A stretch of 32,653 nucleotides of DNA from NCBI GenBank assembly GCA_017408985.1, contig JAFQTO010000047.1, positions 1-32,653 of the forward strand, read 5' to 3'. Source of the stretch: Clostridia bacterium (lineage in GTDB: Bacteria > Bacillota > Clostridia > Oscillospirales > Butyricicoccaceae). The translations under genes were made by a program, and so were the position numbers. Shown one piece after another: positions 29,701-32,653 of this stretch (positions within the stretch are counted from its first letter, which is position 1; every line of letters begins with the position of its first letter). Under the pieces are notes generated by a model. It saw only the letters and a list, made by a program, of their open reading frames with translations, did not search any database and had not been told where the DNA came from.

Positions 29701-29729
29701 AAAATATCATCTTATGTTGGTTTTGTCAA
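29701..29729 (-). promoter_or_regulatory. Promoter of fic
   Basis: Minus strand TTGACA, 17 bases, TATTTT. Confidence 0.55.
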
Positions 29730-29787
29730 GGCAGTTGTATATATATTATACAAATTATTTGAGTTAATTATTAAAAGTTTTGAAAAA

Positions 29788-29811
29788 ATCCTCCCGATTT
29801 CTCGGGAGGAT
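29788..29811 (-). terminator. Strong minus-strand terminator
   Basis: ATCCTCCCGA, loop TTTC, TCGGGAGGAT; on the minus strand it is followed by TTTTTT. There is no gene directly upstream on that strand, so it points to a non-coding transcript. Confidence 0.8.
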
Positions 29812-30122
29812 AGTTTGTGCCAGTACACGCTGTCTAAGCCTGCTTCAGTACAAACTTTGGCATTCACCCATATGTATGGCATCAAAAATTTTTCAAGTAT
29901 GTTTCAATACTACTGTCCATTGTGTTCACCGGTATGCACGCCGGTGTTTTTTGGCGGTGTGCACGCCGTCATTACTCATGTGTGCAATTACTCTTGTGTG
30001 GTCAAAAACTGTGTAAATACCGGTAATTACAGTGGAAATACCTACTTTTGTATGAGCAAACTTAAGTATGAACAAACATAAGCTGAATGCAGATTAACGC
30101 CAAAATTGACGGTATGGACACA
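29812..30122 (-). ncRNA. Candidate small RNA between two minus-strand terminators
   Basis: No convincing protein. On the minus strand the stretch is bounded by a candidate promoter (30123-30150) and the strong terminator at 29788. Two adjacent hairpins, CACCGG/CCGGTG (29927-29946) and GGCG/CGCC (29953-29967), carry nearly the same loop, containing GTGCA and flanking pyrimidine differences. The word GAGTAAT occurs twice nearby. Expression is not shown by sequence alone. Confidence 0.35.
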
Positions 30123-30150
30123 AGTATAGGAACAGAAATGATTTTGAAAA
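30123..30150 (-). promoter_or_regulatory. Possible promoter of the candidate small RNA
   Basis: Minus strand TTTTCA, 16 bases, TATACT. Confidence 0.35.
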
Positions 30151-30164
30151 TATAGGGGTACATA

Positions 30165-30206
30165 TATAAAAAGAAGCAGCCCCCACCGGTTAAGATGGGA
30201 GCTACT
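30165..30206 (-). terminator. Terminator of ppdK
   Basis: Minus strand: AGTAGCTCCCA pairs with TGGGGGCTGCT (11 bp, two G:U), followed by TCTTTTTATAT. It lies about 80 bases past the ppdK stop. Confidence 0.7.
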
Positions 30207-30283
30207 GCGGATATTAACTTTTGTCCCAAACGGCGTTTTTAGACGCTGTGCGGGAGTGTGCTAAAACATAGTTTTTATTGCAA

Positions 30284-32653
30284 TTATTTGCTCTTAATAG
30301 CAGCCTGTGCGGCAGCCAGACGAGCGATGGGTACACGGAAGGGGGAGCAGGATACGTAATCCAGGCCGATCTCGTGGCAGAACTCGACGGATGCGGGGTC
30401 GCCGCCGTGCTCGCCGCAGATGCCCAGGTGCATCTCGGGACGGACAGCCTTGCCGCCTGCGATAGCCATCTTCATCAGCTTGCCGACACCGTTCTGATCC
30501 AGCTTAGCAAAGGGATCGTTCTCAAAGATCTTGGTGTCATAGTAAGCGCTCAGGAACTTGCCTGCGTCGTCACGGCTGAAGCCGAATGCCATCTGAGTGA
30601 GGTCGTTGGTACCGAAGCAGAAGAACTCAGCTTCCTTAGCGATCTCGTCAGCGGTCAGACAAGCTCTGGGAATCTCGATCATGGTACCTACTTCGTACTC
30701 GAGCTCGATGCCGGAAGCAGCGATCTCAGCGTCAGCGGTAGCAACAACGATATCCTTGACGAACTTGAGCTCCTTGACTTCGCCTACCAGGGGGATCATG
30801 ATCTCGGGCTTGACCTTCCAGTCGGAGTGAGCCTTCTGGACGTTGATAGCAGCACGGATGACAGCGCTGGTCTGCATCTTTGCGATCTCGGGGTAGGTTA
30901 CGGTCAGACGGCAGCCACGGTGACCCATCATGGGGTTGAACTCGTGGAGGGAGTCGATCAGAGCCTTGATCTCCTCAACGGTCTTGCCCTGGGTCTTGGC
31001 CAGCAGAGCGATTTCTTCCTCGGTGGTGGGAACGAACTCGTGGAGGGGGGGATCCAGGAAACGGATGGTTACGGGGTTGCCCTCGAGAGCCTCGTAGAGA
31101 GCCTCGAAGTCGCCCTGCTGATAGGGCAGGATCTTTGCCAGTGCTGCCTCGCGCTCCTCGAGAGTATCTGCGCAGATCATCTCGCGGAAAGCGGCGATTC
31201 TGTCAGCCTCAAAGAACATATGCTCGGTACGGCAGAGGCCGATACCCTCGGCGCCCAGCTCACGAGCCTTCTTAGCATCGGTGGGGGTGTCGGCATTGGT
31301 ACGGACCTTCAGGCGTCTGAACTCGTCAGCCCAGCCCATGATGGTGCCGAAGTTGCCGCTGATCTCAGCGTCAACAGTCTTGATCAGGCCGTCGTAGATG
31401 TAACCGGTGGAGCCGTCGATGGAGATGCAGTCGCCCTCAACGTAGGTCTTGCCGTTGAGCTCGAACTTCTTGTTCTCTTCGTCCATCTTGATCTCGCCGC
31501 AGCCGGAAACACAGCACTTGCCCATTCCGCGGGCAACAACTGCTGCGTGGGAGGTCATACCTCCGCGAACGGTCAGGATGCCCTGTGCAGCCTTCATGCC
31601 GGTGATATCTTCGGGAGAGGTCTCCAGACGTACCAGAACGACCTTCTTGCCGGCGTTCTTCCAAGCCTCAGCATCCTCAGCGGAGAATACGATCTGTCCG
31701 CAAGCAGCGCCGGGGGAAGCGCCCAGACCGCGGCCCATGGGCTTTGCAGCCTTCAGTGCCTTGGCGTCAAACTGGGGATGGAGCAGGGTGTCAAGGTTAC
31801 GGGGGTCGATCATCAGAACGGCCTCTTCCTTGGTCTTGTGGCCCTCGGCAACAAGATCAACAGCTATCTGCAGAGCTGCGGGAGCGGTACGCTTGCCGTT
31901 TCTGGTCTGCAGCATGTAGAGCTTGCCGTGCTCAACGGTGAACTCCATATCCTGCATATCGTGATAATGGTTCTCCAGGATCTCGCAGACCTCTACGAAC
32001 TGCTTGTATGCCTCGGGGAACTTGTTGGCCATCTCAGCGATGGGCATGGGGGTACGAACGCCGGCAACGACGTCTTCGCCCTGAGCGTTGGTAAGGAACT
32101 CGCCCATCATCTTCTTCTCGCCGGTTGCGGGGTCACGGGTAAATGCAACACCGGTACCGCAATCGTCACCCATGTTGCCGAAAGCCATCATCTGTACGTT
32201 GACAGCGGTGCCCCAGGAATAGGGGATGTCGTTATCGCGGCGGTAAACGTTAGCACGGGGGTTGTCCCAGCTGCGGAAAACAGCCTTGATAGCGCCCATG
32301 AGCTGCTCCTTGGGATCGGAGGGGAACTCTTCGCCCAGCTTTGCCTTGTACTCAGCCTTGAACTGGTTTGCCAGCTCCTTGAGGTCCTCGGCGGTCAGGT
32401 CGATGTCCTGCTTTACGCCCTTGGCGTTCTTCATCTCGTCGATGAGCTCTTCAAAGTACTTCTTGCCGACTTCCATAACGACGTCGGAGTACATCTGGAT
32501 AAATCTTCTGTAGCAGTCCCAAGCCCAGCGGGGATTGCCGGACTTAGCAGCCAGGACCCCAACAACATCCTCGTTCAGGCCCAGGTTCAGGATGGTATCC
32601 ATCATGCCGGGCATAGAGGCGCGGGCGCCGGAGCGAACGGAGACCAACAGAGG
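30284..32653 (-). CDS. ppdK: Pyruvate, phosphate dikinase (5' end outside the window)
   Basis: The last 790 codons of a protein usually 870-880 residues long; the reading frame is open to the window edge, so the first 85 or so residues lie outside. The enzyme interconverts pyruvate, ATP and phosphate with PEP, AMP and pyrophosphate, and in anaerobes often runs towards ATP formation. The end of the nucleotide-binding domain (SVRSGARASMPGMMDTILNLG, seen in part as RSGARASMPG) comes first, then the phosphohistidine loop GGMTSHAAVVARGMGKCC, shown in part as TSHAAVVARG, and the PEP domain with RFLDPPLHEF, FGTNDLTQMAFGFSRDD (in part) and the catalytic cysteine in GICGEHGG. The C-terminus ends QAAIKSK. 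Confidence 0.97.
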   Translation of the reverse strand, partial: PLLVSVRSGARASMPGMMDTILNLGLNEDVVGVLAAKSGNPRWAWDCYRRFIQMYSDVVMEVGKKYFEELIDEMKNAKGVKQDIDLTAEDLKELANQFKAEYKAKLGEEFPSDPKEQLMGAIKAVFRSWDNPRANVYRRDNDIPYSWGTAVNVQMMAFGNMGDDCGTGVAFTRDPATGEKKMMGEFLTNAQGEDVVAGVRTPMPIAEMANKFPEAYKQFVEVCEILENHYHDMQDMEFTVEHGKLYMLQTRNGKRTAPAALQIAVDLVAEGHKTKEEAVLMIDPRNLDTLLHPQFDAKALKAAKPMGRGLGASPGAACGQIVFSAEDAEAWKNAGKKVVLVRLETSPEDITGMKAAQGILTVRGGMTSHAAVVARGMGKCCVSGCGEIKMDEENKKFELNGKTYVEGDCISIDGSTGYIYDGLIKTVDAEISGNFGTIMGWADEFRRLKVRTNADTPTDAKKARELGAEGIGLCRTEHMFFEADRIAAFREMICADTLEEREAALAKILPYQQGDFEALYEALEGNPVTIRFLDPPLHEFVPTTEEEIALLAKTQGKTVEEIKALIDSLHEFNPMMGHRGCRLTVTYPEIAKMQTSAVIRAAINVQKAHSDWKVKPEIMIPLVGEVKELKFVKDIVVATADAEIAASGIELEYEVGTMIEIPRACLTADEIAKEAEFFCFGTNDLTQMAFGFSRDDAGKFLSAYYDTKIFENDPFAKLDQNGVGKLMKMAIAGGKAVRPEMHLGICGEHGGDPASVEFCHEIGLDYVSCSPFRVPIARLAAAQAAIKSK

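Noticed and set aside
29780-30081. Cysteine-rich small proteins on the plus strand
   Set aside because: Two overlapping frames compete, one starts inside a terminator, and neither has a ribosome site; structure on the minus strand explains the region better.
30284-32653. Truncated or broken ppdK
   Set aside because: The frame is open to the last base of the window and its first residues continue the family sequence, so it is only cut by the window edge.

Overview
The window looks like chromosomal DNA of a gut-type Firmicute (Clostridia, probably Oscillospirales/Ruminococcaceae). This is inferred from strong AGGAGG-type ribosome sites, an mnmE-mnmG-rsmG plus noc-parA-parB-serS block with Bacillus-type parS sites, a pyruvate phosphate dikinase and a butyrate-type CoA-transferase. 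The genes are moderately GC-rich; the fic gene near the right end is visibly AT-rich and looks acquired.

Layout. 1-2800: a hairpin-rich left edge, a D-aminoacylase-like amidohydrolase (-), a MITE-like element and tRNA-Leu(UAA) with a consensus promoter. 2800-7230: a stand-alone class II glutamine amidotransferase (-) divergent from an M14 carboxypeptidase (+), glycerate kinase (+) and a GNAT acetyltransferase (-). 7440-8000: an array of six related hairpin repeats downstream of serS. 8029-12003: noc-parA-parB-serS (-), with two parS sites between parA and noc. 12414-12920: mscL (-). 13060-17274: mnmE, mnmG, rsmG (+). 17275-18580: a REP-associated tyrosine transposase (RAYT) inside dense repeats. 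18583-21096: an AraC regulator divergent from an AEC transporter, then an SGNH hydrolase. 21251-24474: a four-helix-bundle protein, palindromic elements, and a LysR regulator divergent from a CoA-transferase. 24484-24830: a scar joining a palindromic element, a copied piece of ppdK and the tail of a Gfo/Idh/MocA gene. 25132-28405: a PH-like protein, a second stand-alone amidotransferase, an unknown protein and large repeat arrays. 28406-32653: a Fic protein, a possible small RNA and the 3' nine-tenths of ppdK.

The most interesting content is between the genes. (1) A RAYT gene coexists with at least six GTAG-footed hairpins of the REP type, two of them inside the RAYT reading frame, suggesting a REP/RAYT system in a Firmicute. 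(2) A three-hairpin element occurs four times, with paired base changes that keep the stems intact. (3) A six-unit hairpin array follows serS, with an optional module in the loops. (4) Several unrelated arrays share one design: short family-specific linkers alternating with variable hairpins. Some of these elements are nested in one another or carry pieces of genes, so they appear to have been active.
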